Origin: an uncultured Bacteroides sp.
Lineage (GTDB): Bacteria; Bacteroidota; Bacteroidia; Bacteroidales; Bacteroidaceae
DNA length: 40,991 nucleotides
Direction of reading: 5' to 3'
Assembly: GCA_949289295.1 (NCBI GenBank)
Contig: CASENM010000035.1
Location: forward strand, 1 to 40,991
Shown here: piece by piece, positions 18,447-28,651 of the stretch
Position numbering within the stretch: the first letter of the stretch is position 1
How the letters are laid out: each line of letters opens with the position of its first letter
Translations under genes and position numbers: made by a program
Notes under the pieces: generated by a model
What the model was told of the DNA's origin: nothing
Database searches by the model: none
What the model saw: the letters and a program-made list of their open reading frames with translations, nothing else

Positions 18447-20177
18447 TTACCATCCCGGATTCTGCGGTTCCAGCTGCGGGTTACGCTGCAACTCGCCCGT
18501 CGGAATCGGATAGAGATACATCTTGTCGTTCCATGTACGGCTCTTGCCTTCCTGGTAGCTCAAATCCGCATTCGTATCGTTACCGTAGATGATCACACAA
18601 CCGTTGTTTGCGCGCAAACCGTCTTGCGCCTGTGAGGCCTTGACGGAAATCTTCTTGCCCACGTAAGTCATCACATTGTTCAGGATCTGTCCGGCTTTCC
18701 AGCGGCAGATGTCATCGAAACGGAAACCTTCGCCGGCCAGTTCCACACGGCGCTCACGACGGATTTCCTGCAACAGCGGAGAAAGTGTATAACCGTAATC
18801 CGGCCAGTTGGGGTCGGTGAAATTCACTGAAGTGGTCAGATGCGGCATCCCCACACGGTCACGCAGCTGGTTGATGGAACGGTCCAGATCGTCCTGAGTA
18901 ATGGAGCCCAGCTCCGCCTTGGCCTCTGCATAGATAAGCAGGGTCTCCGCATAGCGGTAGGCGATACCGTCGTGAGTTTCTAACGTATTACCCCGATGGG
19001 CGGTAGCCGGATCATAACCCTTGATGGTCTGATAACCGGTCGGGACGAACTGGGTGATGTACGCGTCGTCGGCACCCAATTCATCCTCTGTCACGATTAC
19101 CGTATAGCTTTCGTTTCCTTCAAAGAACTTGTCGTTACGGATGGTCTGGGAAGCGCGTGGGTCGCGGTTGGCCAGTTCTTCAGCCATTGTCTCATCGGCT
19201 GTAGGATATGAGGTCAACGCTTTCGGAAGACCGTCGGCATACAGGTAGCCATCCACGAAATCTTTCGAGAATCCGGCCAGTGCCTCGTAGGCACCGTGTC
19301 CCATGTTGTGGCGGCGCAACGGATCTGCATAGTCGATATACAGAATAGCCTCGCTCAAGTTGCTCTTGTCCTCCATGACGAACATGTTATAGTAATCATG
19401 GGCAGGATCTTTGTCCATATAGATGGAATAACGGCCTGAGGTCATCAGCGTATTGGCCTCCTCTGCGGCCTTGGTCAGCAAGTCCGCATACTCATATCCC
19501 AGTTCAGTGTGATACTTATAATAAGTCCCTTCATGCAGACAAACACGTGCCTTCACGTGGCGTGCCACATCCTTCGTGATGCGGTTCGCATCATCGCCCG
19601 TACTGGTCACTCTGCCATCGGGCAACCATTGGATGGCGAAGTCCAGATCCTCGATGATCTTCTGCGCTACCTGATTGCGTGGCATCTTCGGACCATACAG
19701 CAGTTCCGTATCACCTACATTCAAGTCTTGTTCCAACCAAGGCACATCACCGAAAGTCTTGATCTTGCTGAAATATTCCAGCGCACGGAAAAAGCGCATC
19801 TCACCCACATAGCGGTTGATTTCAGCCTCATCTCCTTCCACTGTCTGATAATGCGTCATGAAATAATTGATGTTACGGATGTTCTGCCAGTCGCTCTTCG
19901 ACCATTCACCGTCCTCGGCGGGCACCGGATACTGGTCCCAGATGAACTGGCTGACATTTCTCGGCACCATGTCGTCGCTGTTCTGGTCACTGATGTTGGC
20001 CACACCGCTCGGCAAAATGCCATAGAATGCGGTAGCATACGTCTTCAAGTCGTTCGGGGTATTCCAGAACGTCTCGTCGTTCAAATTCTGAGGCGCTCTT
20101 TCCAGGAATGCATCGTTACATCCTGTCAAGGTGAAAGCCCCGGCAATCAAGCTATATAATAAATATTTACGTTTCAT
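18447..20177 (-). CDS. SusD-like surface glycan-binding lipoprotein (pair 1)
   Basis: This 576-residue RagB/SusD-family outer-membrane lipoprotein acts as the lid of the SusC transporter below and captures glycan. The lipobox TLTGC places the lipidated cysteine at C20. The SusD TPR-like core is recognisable from FLERAPQ, GEMRFFRALEYFSKIKTFGDVPW (about 130-150) and the C-terminal IRRERRVELAGEGFRFDDICRW segment, ending in NPQLEPQNPGW as is typical. It lies 21 bases after its partner susC. It is only distantly similar to the second SusD in this window, so the two pairs probably bind different ligands or different parts of one ligand. Confidence 0.95.
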   Translation of the reverse strand: MKRKYLLYSLIAGAFTLTGCNDAFLERAPQNLNDETFWNTPNDLKTYATAFYGILPSGVANISDQNSDDMVPRNVSQFIWDQYPVPAEDGEWSKSDWQNIRNINYFMTHYQTVEGDEAEINRYVGEMRFFRALEYFSKIKTFGDVPWLEQDLNVGDTELLYGPKMPRNQVAQKIIEDLDFAIQWLPDGRVTSTGDDANRITKDVARHVKARVCLHEGTYYKYHTELGYEYADLLTKAAEEANTLMTSGRYSIYMDKDPAHDYYNMFVMEDKSNLSEAILYIDYADPLRRHNMGHGAYEALAGFSKDFVDGYLYADGLPKALTSYPTADETMAEELANRDPRASQTIRNDKFFEGNESYTVIVTEDELGADDAYITQFVPTGYQTIKGYDPATAHRGNTLETHDGIAYRYAETLLIYAEAKAELGSITQDDLDRSINQLRDRVGMPHLTTSVNFTDPNWPDYGYTLSPLLQEIRRERRVELAGEGFRFDDICRWKAGQILNNVMTYVGKKISVKASQAQDGLRANNGCVIIYGNDTNADLSYQEGKSRTWNDKMYLYPIPTGELQRNPQLEPQNPGW

Positions 20178-20198
20178 GTGATTAAATGTTTTGCAAGG

Positions 20199-23100
20199 TT
20201 AGAATGTGATGTTTACACCGACCGACAATGCTCTCTGCAGAGGATAATCGTACGGATTGTCCAGTTCCGGATCCATGCCTTCGGGTGTATGCTTGATAGT
20301 GAACAGATTTTCAGCCGTGAAGTAGATACGGGCTTTCTGGATGTACCATTTCTGTGTAAGAGCCGCAGGCAACGTATAACCGAACGACAATGACTTCATA
20401 CGCAGATAAGCCGCATTCAGCAAATAACGGGTCTGGTTACGTCCCAATGCTGTACCGCCGTTGAAACGGGCTACCGGGAAGTATCCGCCCCTATTGCTTT
20501 CACTCCAGTAGTCGTTTGCATAAGCAGCAGGTACCTGCCATTCGCTTCCGTACTGCCATCTGTATGTACCTGGCATATAGAGGTCACGCTTTCCTACACC
20601 CTGGAAGAAGAGACCAAGGTCGAAACCTTTCCAATCGAGGTTGATGTTGAAGCCATAACGATAGCGCGGGCTGCTGTTACCGATAATCTTCATGTCACCC
20701 GGATTGTCCACTGTGTTGTCACCATAGTTCACCACGCCATCACCGTTGATATCTATGAAACGGATGTCGCCCGGCACTTTCGTGATACCACCGTCCACTG
20801 TCGACTGGTCAGGAGCCTCGTCAATCTCCGCCTGGTTCTGGAACAGGGTGGTCTCATAACCCCAGATTTCACCGATGGTCTTGCCAACGTAGTAAGAGGC
20901 AGCCAACGACTTGGTCGGGTTGTCATATTTCGTAATCTCGGCTTTCGTATCGGAGATATTGAAGCCCACCGAATAGTGAAGGCCGTTGTCGAACGTGTCA
21001 TTCCATGTCAGTGCCAATTCCCAACCTTTGGTCACCATGTCGGCAGCATTCTCCTGCGGTTCAGTCATACCGAGGATGTTCGGAAGCAGCTGAGCCGGGC
21101 CCAACATACCTGTAGTCTTACGCTGGAAGTAATCGAATGTACCGGTCAGACGTCCTTTCAGCACCGTGAAGTCAAGACCCAAGTCCCACTGAGTTACCTT
21201 CTCCCAGGTTACCGTATTACTTACCAGACTACCCGGAAGCACATAACGCAACTGCTGTCCGCCGAACAGATAGCCGGTAGTGCCGGTTCCGTAACTCGAC
21301 AGATAAGCATGCCAGCTATTATCCAATGCCTGGTTAGCCTGACTACCGTAAGAAGCTCTCAGTTTCAGGTCATCGAAGAAACCGTTGGTCGGGTTCTTGA
21401 TCCATTCCTCTTCAGAAAGTCTCCAACCCAGAGAGAATGACGGACTGAACACAGCGCGGTCGTCTTTCGGGAACTTGGAAGAAAGGTCGTAACGGCCGTT
21501 CAATTCCAACAGGTATTTGTCAGCAAACGTATAGTTGATACGCGCAAATACACTTCGTGTTGCCCAGCTGTCATCGCTGTTACCTACATAGTCCTCACCG
21601 ACAGCGGCGTTCATAGAAGGCAAATCATTCGAAATCAGGTCATCACGTTCTGCATAGAAACTACGTGTATGTTTCGTTTCCTGGTTATAACCTACCATTG
21701 CCTTGAAGTAGTGTTTGCCGAATGTACGTTCGTAGTTACCAACCAAGTTGAATGCATTGTAAGTATCATTGTTCTGGTATTCATACACGTAGTTCGGGTC
21801 CATCCACTGGAACACTTGCAGGAAGCGTCCGTCCTGTCCGTATTCGTTGAACGACTTCATGTGGTTCTTGTTGTGCTGTGCATAATAGTTGAACGTATAG
21901 TCCATCTTGATGCTCAGCCCTTCCAACGGAGTCAGTTCCACCGCCAGCGTATTCCAGAAGTCATTCTTGGTAGTCACACGGTTACCGCCTTCTTCCAGTA
22001 CGGCTGCAAAGTTCGTGTAGTTACCCTGACCAGACCAGTTGCCGTCGGGATGCTTCACCGGCATCAGCGGCTGCGTATCGTTTCCAATCCATGCGTTACC
22101 GTGCGTGTTGTCCTGTGCGATACCGTTCTGCTCTGTACGGATAAAAGAAGTCTTCATCGATACATGCAACCAGTCGTTGATATCATAGTTGATGTTGTTC
22201 ACCACATTGAATTTGCGGAAACCTTCATCACCATAACGAAGCAATGAGCCCTGATCCATGTATCCCACTGAAGTGTAATAGGTAGTCTTATCGCTACCGC
22301 CGCTGATGTTCACATTGTATTTCTGTACCGGATAACTCTTCTTGTAGATTTCGTCCATCCAGTTCGTGTTGCCGCAATACGCATATTTTCCCTGCGTACA
22401 GTTACCGTATTGCCAGCTGCTCGGGTCGTTGGTCACGAACACGGGGGAATTGTTCGCCGGATCATTATAATAGGCAATAATATGGTCCATTTCATCCTGA
22501 CTGAACACGTTCTGCTGTCTTGTGGTCTGTCCTGCGGCGTTCATCCAAGTGGCATACTGCATGGAGTCCATGTAGTCCGGACGCGTAGTCGGGCTGTTGA
22601 ACGAAACGGAAGCATCGAGAGAGACACGTGTTGCCTGGTTCTTCTTACCGCCCTTGGTCGTAATCAAGATTACACCGAAAGCCGCACGTGCACCGTAGAT
22701 AGAAGCCGAAGCCGCATCCTTCAATACAGATACGCTCGCCACATCCTGCGGGTTGATCAGGTCCGGGTCCATTTCCACACCGTCCACCAATACCAGCGGC
22801 GAACCGCCGTTGATGGAGGTCTCACCACGGACGTTGAAAGTAGTTCCGCTGCCCGGCTGACCGCTGGTGGTGATGTTCAAGTTAGGGATAGCACCCTGCA
22901 AACCCTGGCCCAGATTGACGATAGGACGATCTGCCAATACCTCATCGTCCACTGCAGAAACGGCACCGGTCAGGTTCGCCTTCTTCACCGTAGCGTAACC
23001 AACCACAACCACTTCATCCAACAGTTCCGTATCATCTCGCATGACTACATTGATAGGCTGGCCGTCCCAAGCTACTTCAACAGTCTTATAACCTACAAAC

Positions 23101-23369
23101 GAAATCTGGATGACATCTCCTTTCTTCACATTGCTAAGGATGAAATTACCATCGATATCGGTTATCACTCCATTTGTCGTACCTTTTACAACAACGGAGG
23201 CACCGATGATGGTTTCACCTGCGCCGTCCTTGACGACACCTTTACACACATTGTCCTGCTGCACGATATCTGATTCCGATATACCTCGCGCAGGAACCGC
23301 ACTGATGGTCCCGACGGATATACCGCCTAGGAGCAACAGCATGCTGACTGGTCTGAAAATTTTAAACAT
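20199..23369 (-). CDS. SusC-like TonB-dependent glycan transporter (pair 1)
   Basis: This 1056-residue outer-membrane beta-barrel of the SusC/RagA family imports oligosaccharides with TonB energy. A signal peptide (about 1-26) is followed by a carboxypeptidase-D-like beta-sandwich (about 42-112, VVKDGAGETIIGASV...GVITDIDGNF). Next come a TonB-box region (LLDEVVVVGYATVKK, about 116-130), the plug domain with the family signature LVDGVEMDP...LKDAASASIYGARAAFGVILITT, and the barrel ending in NITF. There is no N-terminal STN domain, so it should not signal directly to an anti-sigma factor. It is first in the pair 1 operon. Confidence 0.96.
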   Translation of the reverse strand: MFKIFRPVSMLLLLGGISVGTISAVPARGISESDIVQQDNVCKGVVKDGAGETIIGASVVVKGTTNGVITDIDGNFILSNVKKGDVIQISFVGYKTVEVAWDGQPINVVMRDDTELLDEVVVVGYATVKKANLTGAVSAVDDEVLADRPIVNLGQGLQGAIPNLNITTSGQPGSGTTFNVRGETSINGGSPLVLVDGVEMDPDLINPQDVASVSVLKDAASASIYGARAAFGVILITTKGGKKNQATRVSLDASVSFNSPTTRPDYMDSMQYATWMNAAGQTTRQQNVFSQDEMDHIIAYYNDPANNSPVFVTNDPSSWQYGNCTQGKYAYCGNTNWMDEIYKKSYPVQKYNVNISGGSDKTTYYTSVGYMDQGSLLRYGDEGFRKFNVVNNINYDINDWLHVSMKTSFIRTEQNGIAQDNTHGNAWIGNDTQPLMPVKHPDGNWSGQGNYTNFAAVLEEGGNRVTTKNDFWNTLAVELTPLEGLSIKMDYTFNYYAQHNKNHMKSFNEYGQDGRFLQVFQWMDPNYVYEYQNNDTYNAFNLVGNYERTFGKHYFKAMVGYNQETKHTRSFYAERDDLISNDLPSMNAAVGEDYVGNSDDSWATRSVFARINYTFADKYLLELNGRYDLSSKFPKDDRAVFSPSFSLGWRLSEEEWIKNPTNGFFDDLKLRASYGSQANQALDNSWHAYLSSYGTGTTGYLFGGQQLRYVLPGSLVSNTVTWEKVTQWDLGLDFTVLKGRLTGTFDYFQRKTTGMLGPAQLLPNILGMTEPQENAADMVTKGWELALTWNDTFDNGLHYSVGFNISDTKAEITKYDNPTKSLAASYYVGKTIGEIWGYETTLFQNQAEIDEAPDQSTVDGGITKVPGDIRFIDINGDGVVNYGDNTVDNPGDMKIIGNSSPRYRYGFNINLDWKGFDLGLFFQGVGKRDLYMPGTYRWQYGSEWQVPAAYANDYWSESNRGGYFPVARFNGGTALGRNQTRYLLNAAYLRMKSLSFGYTLPAALTQKWYIQKARIYFTAENLFTIKHTPEGMDPELDNPYDYPLQRALSVGVNITF

Positions 23370-23499
23370 AAGTACTGATATTAAATTTTAAGTTCCCCAC
23401 AAACTAAAGCCTCATCATTTCTTTGTGAAAATTAACAAAGGGATGTATAATTCTTTATTTTTTAGGTCAACTGCATTTCTTGTGATTTATTATTGTTGG

Positions 23500-23530
23500 C
23501 AAAAATATAAAAATATTTTATCAAACCAAC
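23500..23530 (-). promoter_or_regulatory. Candidate promoter of susCD pair 1
   Basis: The 390-base gap 23370-23759 holds no credible gene. On the minus strand it contains TATTTTTG (23500-23507), matching TAnnTTTG, with a GTTG 19 nt upstream as a weak -33 element. The leader would be about 125 nt. A short hairpin (CTTTG...CAAAG, 23421-23440) lies in that leader. Confidence 0.5.
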
Positions 23531-23650
23531 GTCCACTCCAAATATTTTTATTGAAAGAACATTAAAAAGGATTGGTATTAACGCATGGTCAGCATGTGCA
23601 TGAGAAATCTGAAGACAACATTTTTTAAATTTAAAAGACTTCGCAGACCG

Positions 23651-23695
23651 TAAAAAAAACGTCTCGTCGTTTTGATACAAACGACGAGACGTTTT
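23651..23695 (-). terminator. Terminator of the sulfatase-GH2-GH92 operon
   Basis: A perfect stem of about 17 bp (core CGTCTCGTCGTTT, 23656-23673 with 23679-23695) with a 5-6-base loop is followed on the minus strand by eight T. It lies 65 bases past the GH92 stop and isolates that operon from susCD pair 1. Confidence 0.9.
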
Positions 23696-23759
23696 ACCTG
23701 GAACGCCGAAACGTTTTTATAAAGCCTCCTTTATCAGACAGATTTCAATAGGTGAATTT

Positions 23760-26051
23760 TCATTCTTTCGCACCCCATTGAGTAGGCTGATCAGTCATTG
23801 TAAGTTCCAACGTACCTCCTTCCACGAGAGTCTCATGGCTGAAGAACGGTGTTTCCAAAGGCTGCCCATTCAATATAGCCGATTCAATATACATATTCTC
23901 AGGCGAGTTGTTCACAGTCTTGATTGTAAACTCCTTTCCGCCAGGCACATGGATTGTAACCGTATTGAACAACGGGCGTCCTATGGTATAAACAGGCTTG
24001 CCCGGACACGGCTGATAGAATCCCATCGCATTCATCACATACCATGCCGACATCTGGCCGCAGTCCTCATTGCCCGACAAACCGTTCGGATTGTCGAAGT
24101 ACAAAGTCTTCATCACCTCGTCCAGCAACTTCTGCGCTTTCCACGGCTGGCCCATCGTATTATACATATAAATCACATGATGGCTCGGCTCGTTGCCATG
24201 CGCATACTGGCCGATAAGTCCGCTGATATCCGCAGAAACCTGCTCTCCTTCCAGAGAAGAATCGGCCACGAACAACGAATCAAGTTTGGTCAGGAACGCC
24301 TCACGGCCACCCATCAGTTCTGCCAGACCTTCCACATCATGCTGCACGGACCATGTCCACTGCCAAGCGGTACCCTCGCAATAATCATCATTACGATGGT
24401 TGCTTGAGTTCGGCACGAAAGGAGTACGCCACTTGCCCTTGGCATCCTTTCCACGCATGAAACCTACACTCGGGTCGAAATAGTTGCGGTAAGCCTGACT
24501 GCGGCCGGCATATAAGTTCTGAGTGGCCGTATCGCCCAAAGCCTCTGCAAAGACACTGATGCACCAGTCATTGTACGCGTATTCCAGACCTTTCGCCACG
24601 GATTCCATTTCCGTGTCACACGGGATATATCCCAAAGTGTTCTTATAATACTTCGACTTCGGCATCAACTGATTATGGAAGATATACCGACTGGCATGTA
24701 CCGGAGAAACCGTGTCGTATTCCGCACTGCGCAGGCAAGCCTTGAGAGCCAGGTCCGCATCGAAGCTGCGGTCGCCTTTCATATAGGCGTCCACAATGAC
24801 AGGTACCGCATGATAACCGATCATCGTACCGGTATAGTTACCGGCCAGTTCCCACATCGGCAGAATGCCACCATCCTGATACTGCTGCAGCAACGCGCCG
24901 ATAAACTGGGAATTCTTGTCCGGATCAATAATCGTGTACAAAGGATGTACGGCACGATAAGTGTCCCAAAGAGAGAATACGGTGTACATCGCCTTACCTT
25001 CCGGTGCCGTATGGATCTCTCTGTCAAGTCCACGATAACGTCCGTCCGCATCCGTGAAAAGACAAGGTGAAATAGCCGTATGGTACAGCGCCGTATAGAA
25101 AATCCGCTTCTGCTCCTCATTCTGGGCATCGACTTCTATCTTAGACAGATAATCGTTCCAGGCCTGCTTGGCATTGGCACGGACGGCATCGAAATCCCAT
25201 CCCGGAATCTCTGCCAGATTCTTCTGTGCACCTTCCTTGTCCACAGCCGACAAGGCCACTTTCGCCATCACCTGTTCGTCTTGTTCCGTCTTGAACTTCA
25301 GCAGAGCCTTGCAGCGTCCGGGCAGGAAACTGCCGTCTTTCTGCTTCACGGAATCTTTCACCAGCGTATATTCAAACGGTTTCGAGAATACCGCATAGAA
25401 ATATACATCTTGCTTCCATGCCCATCCGCTGGTATACTTATATCCGCAGATAGTGGAGTCATTGAGCACATCCAAAGACAGATTCAGATTCTTCTGGTTC
25501 AGGAACTGGATCGTGTAGTCCAGATCAAGAATGATTCCCGCCTCATCCGATTTCGGGAAAGTATAACGATGAAGTGCCGCACGCTTGGTGGCCGTCAGTT
25601 CCGCCTTCACTCCATATTTATCCAGGAACACGGAATAATAGCCCGGAGAAGCCGTTTCCTTTTCATGAGAGAAAGCAGAGGCATACGGAAGAGTCTGCTG
25701 TTCTTTTTCAACCATTTCCGCATCAATCTTCTGCTCGCCTACCGTAGGCATCAGCAATACATCACCATAATCGCCGCATCCCGTACCGCTCAAATGGGTA
25801 TGAGAGAATCCGTTGATGGTAGAGTCGGCATAATAATAGCCCGAACATGCGTCCCAGCCATAAATACGGGTATCAGGACTGGGATGAATCATTCCGTTGG
25901 GTACAACCGCCCCCGGATAAGTATGCCCGTGACCGGCTGTCCCGATAAAAGGATTCACATACTGGGTATAGTCCTGCGTCACCGGAGCCTTACTACACCC
26001 CACCAGGGCCAGTGCCACTGCAAATGTTTGAAAAATCAGTTTTTTCTGCAT
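23760..26051 (-). CDS. GH92 alpha-mannosidase, lipoprotein
   Basis: This 763-residue glycoside hydrolase of family 92 is a Ca2+-dependent, inverting exo-alpha-mannosidase family that expanded in Bacteroides for N-glycan and yeast mannan use. The lipobox ALVGC (C19) indicates a lipoprotein. The N-terminal beta-sandwich begins YTQYVNPFIGTAGHGHTYPGA, and the (alpha/alpha)6 domain follows. YCEGTAWQW holds the probable catalytic acid E559, HGNEPSHH lies at 618-625, and GNEDCGQMSAW holds the probable base D663. Whether it prefers alpha-1,2, 1,3 or 1,6 links cannot be read with confidence. It is last in the sulfatase-GH2-GH92 operon, 12 bases after the GH2 gene. Confidence 0.95.
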   Translation of the reverse strand: MQKKLIFQTFAVALALVGCSKAPVTQDYTQYVNPFIGTAGHGHTYPGAVVPNGMIHPSPDTRIYGWDACSGYYYADSTINGFSHTHLSGTGCGDYGDVLLMPTVGEQKIDAEMVEKEQQTLPYASAFSHEKETASPGYYSVFLDKYGVKAELTATKRAALHRYTFPKSDEAGIILDLDYTIQFLNQKNLNLSLDVLNDSTICGYKYTSGWAWKQDVYFYAVFSKPFEYTLVKDSVKQKDGSFLPGRCKALLKFKTEQDEQVMAKVALSAVDKEGAQKNLAEIPGWDFDAVRANAKQAWNDYLSKIEVDAQNEEQKRIFYTALYHTAISPCLFTDADGRYRGLDREIHTAPEGKAMYTVFSLWDTYRAVHPLYTIIDPDKNSQFIGALLQQYQDGGILPMWELAGNYTGTMIGYHAVPVIVDAYMKGDRSFDADLALKACLRSAEYDTVSPVHASRYIFHNQLMPKSKYYKNTLGYIPCDTEMESVAKGLEYAYNDWCISVFAEALGDTATQNLYAGRSQAYRNYFDPSVGFMRGKDAKGKWRTPFVPNSSNHRNDDYCEGTAWQWTWSVQHDVEGLAELMGGREAFLTKLDSLFVADSSLEGEQVSADISGLIGQYAHGNEPSHHVIYMYNTMGQPWKAQKLLDEVMKTLYFDNPNGLSGNEDCGQMSAWYVMNAMGFYQPCPGKPVYTIGRPLFNTVTIHVPGGKEFTIKTVNNSPENMYIESAILNGQPLETPFFSHETLVEGGTLELTMTDQPTQWGAKE

Positions 26052-26063
26052 AAGAATATGAAT

Positions 26064-28625
26064 TTAATAAGTTTCACGAATATGTTTGACGGTTATGTTT
26101 TCTTCCCCTCGGATCAAAGGCGACTCGATAATCACTTTCCGCTTCTCGCCCGGCAACAGATCAAAGAAATTGTCACTGAAACGTACGCCGTGTATCGGAA
26201 TCTCAATGAACACATCTTTCGCCAGAACCGGAGAGGACAATGTAACTTCCATTCGTCCTTTCCCGAATTTTATTTTCCGGTGAATGTCAGTCTCTGGAAG
26301 TGACAAGTCCTTCGTCTGCGCGAAATAAAAGACCTTCCGTGCGATTTCCTCCCCTTTCCGGTCTTTCAAGGTAAGCAGCAGACAAGTGTTTTTTCTTTCC
26401 TCGCCCATTGCCCACCGGCCAACGGCATCCGAATATACCATTTGTGAGGAGTTACCCGGCAGATCGAACTCCAGTCCGGCATGTTTCAGCCTCTTCCCGG
26501 AAAAATCAAGCAACTGCATGTCAAGCGACAAATGCTCAAGACGATCAAGACGGTCAGAAACCACATTTACCTGCAAAGAGTCGTTTCTCGACAAGCAACT
26601 GATAATGACAGGCGCAAACGCACGCTTCACCTGATAATGCAAGGCTTTCCAGTTTCCATAATAGTCAATGCCCGACCATGACACGACCGGCCAGTCATCG
26701 TTCAACTGCCAATAAAGCGACCCCATACAATACGGGCGCTGACGACGATGCGTCTCGATGACCTGGCGCATTCCTTGTCCCTGCAGCACCAGGTTCACAT
26801 ACACGAAATCCTCGAATTTTTCAGGAACCTTGAAATACCGCTCCATACTGGTCTTTATCAAGTCATTCCCCACAGAGCTTTTCTGATGGGCAGTCATCAC
26901 TTCCGAATCAATCGCATAATCCTCGGGAGAAGCGAACATGCGGATTGTCTTCATTTCCGGGAATGCCTGGAATCCGAACTCACTGACAAAACGGTTCCAT
27001 TCGTTGTCCGTCGACTCGAAGGGTTTTCTCCCGAACCAGATTCCCCAATTATGGGTATCACGTATCTTCCATGTATCAGGCCGGGTCCACTGGGCCACAT
27101 AAGGAGAAGTATGCTGATAGAAACGTCCTTCATCCAGCTCCGCGACCTTTGCCGGAAGAAGCTCACAGAAAAGTTTCTGATAATCATCCTGGAATTTCTG
27201 ATAAATCTCTGCCGGATAACGCCGGTTCCAGCCCCAATAGTTCATGCCTTCAAGAATCTCATTGTTTCCGCACCACATGGCCAGACAGGCATGATTACGC
27301 AAGCGCCGGATATTATAGTCCGCCTCTTCAGACACTCTGCGCAGGAAAGTCGGGTCGGCCGGGTAAGGCGAGCAGGCAAAAATGAAATCCTGCCAGATCA
27401 GGATGCCGTTCTCATCGGCCAAATCATAAAAACGGTTGTCCTCATAGGTCCCTCCACCCCATATACGGAGCATGTTCATATTTGCCTCCTTCACGTTGCG
27501 GAACAAAGTCTCGTAACGCTCGTCGGTCATGCTGGGCAATAAAATATCTGACGGAATAAAATTGGCTCCTTTTGCAAACATCGGTATGCCGTTCACCTCA
27601 AAATAAAACGATTCGCCTATACTGTCTTTCTCTGTCACCACACGGACTGTACGCAAACCTATCCTGTGACGCCTGGAAGCCACATCCTGATTTCCGCATG
27701 ACACTTTCGATGAAAAATCATAAAGGACAGCCTTCCCCCACCCGTTAGGCATCCAGCGTTCCGGATTCTCTACCGTAAAAGGAATTTCCACCTCATTGTG
27801 ACCGGGCCGCAAAGTGACGGTTTTCTTGACTTTCCCGACCTCTATGCCATGTAACGAACAATTTATCTCAACTTCCGCAGCAAGACTCTCCTCCGTCACA
27901 TTATATATCTCCACACGGTTAGAAATCCGTGCCTCCTTATCATCCAGCGATTCCTGTTTCACGAAATAGTCATCAATCCGTACCCCGTCGTAAAACTCAA
28001 GCGTGACCGGACGCCATATTCCGCACGTGGCCATCCGTATCCCCCAGTCCCAGCCGAAACTGTAAGGAGCTTTCCGGTTGAACACGCTCACCCTCTTCTC
28101 CGCATGATCGTTATCGGCCGGATATTCAAACCCGTTGGTCTCCCACTGAGGCAAAGTCTTCTTGACGGCAGAATGAAAGACCACATACAACCTGTTTTCT
28201 CCCGGGCAGAGCAAACCCTTCACGTCCGCGGCATATCCCCGGAACATGTTGTCGGAAGAAAGGACCAACGCCCCGTTCAGATAGACATCCGCATACGTGT
28301 CGAGCCCCTGAAAAACCAGGCGTACCGCCTGACGGCCCATCTGCTCCTCACCAAGCGTAAAGTTCATCCGATAGGCCCAGTCCTCGTTTTCCACCCATTG
28401 TATCTTTTTCTCGTTAGTGCCATAAAACGGGTCAGGCAACAGCCCATGGCGCAACAGATCCTGATGCACCGTGCCCGGAACAACGGCAGGGAGCCATTCG
28501 TCGCTCCCTACCCTGGAAAAACTCCAGCAACTGTCCAGCTCCACCACTTCCGGCAGGGCAGCCAGCGAACGCGTCCACAGTGATGAAGCTAAACACATAA
28601 GCACAAAAACAAGACAGTGTTTCAT
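26064..28625 (-). CDS. GH2 beta-mannosidase, exported
   Basis: This 853-residue retaining glycoside hydrolase of family 2 fits the beta-mannosidase subgroup (Bacteroides BtMan2A type). The start MKHCLVFVLM at 28625 gives a signal peptide of about 23 residues; an in-frame ATG ten codons upstream would spoil it. The N-terminal jelly-roll domain contains PGTVHQDLL and the Ig-like domain follows. In the TIM barrel the acid/base is E456 (WCGNNE) and the nucleophile E549 (SEFGF), a separation like that of BtMan2A. NRKAPYSFGWDWG is characteristic of beta-mannosidases. The likely substrate is the core Man-beta-1,4-GlcNAc of N-glycans, consistent with the GH92 gene downstream. A plant mannan role is less likely in this context. 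Confidence 0.93.
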   Translation of the reverse strand: MKHCLVFVLMCLASSLWTRSLAALPEVVELDSCWSFSRVGSDEWLPAVVPGTVHQDLLRHGLLPDPFYGTNEKKIQWVENEDWAYRMNFTLGEEQMGRQAVRLVFQGLDTYADVYLNGALVLSSDNMFRGYAADVKGLLCPGENRLYVVFHSAVKKTLPQWETNGFEYPADNDHAEKRVSVFNRKAPYSFGWDWGIRMATCGIWRPVTLEFYDGVRIDDYFVKQESLDDKEARISNRVEIYNVTEESLAAEVEINCSLHGIEVGKVKKTVTLRPGHNEVEIPFTVENPERWMPNGWGKAVLYDFSSKVSCGNQDVASRRHRIGLRTVRVVTEKDSIGESFYFEVNGIPMFAKGANFIPSDILLPSMTDERYETLFRNVKEANMNMLRIWGGGTYEDNRFYDLADENGILIWQDFIFACSPYPADPTFLRRVSEEADYNIRRLRNHACLAMWCGNNEILEGMNYWGWNRRYPAEIYQKFQDDYQKLFCELLPAKVAELDEGRFYQHTSPYVAQWTRPDTWKIRDTHNWGIWFGRKPFESTDNEWNRFVSEFGFQAFPEMKTIRMFASPEDYAIDSEVMTAHQKSSVGNDLIKTSMERYFKVPEKFEDFVYVNLVLQGQGMRQVIETHRRQRPYCMGSLYWQLNDDWPVVSWSGIDYYGNWKALHYQVKRAFAPVIISCLSRNDSLQVNVVSDRLDRLEHLSLDMQLLDFSGKRLKHAGLEFDLPGNSSQMVYSDAVGRWAMGEERKNTCLLLTLKDRKGEEIARKVFYFAQTKDLSLPETDIHRKIKFGKGRMEVTLSSPVLAKDVFIEIPIHGVRFSDNFFDLLPGEKRKVIIESPLIRGEENITVKHIRETY

Positions 28626-28651
28626 AAGTATCAAGATTAAAAGCGGGAATA

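Noticed and set aside
23462-23680. A 72-codon minus-strand frame between GH92 and susC pair 1
   Set aside because: It spans the operon terminator and the susC promoter region and is AT-rich without coding character.
25080-26303. A 407-codon plus-strand open frame
   Set aside because: It is antisense to the GH92 start and GH2 end and its translation looks like no known protein.
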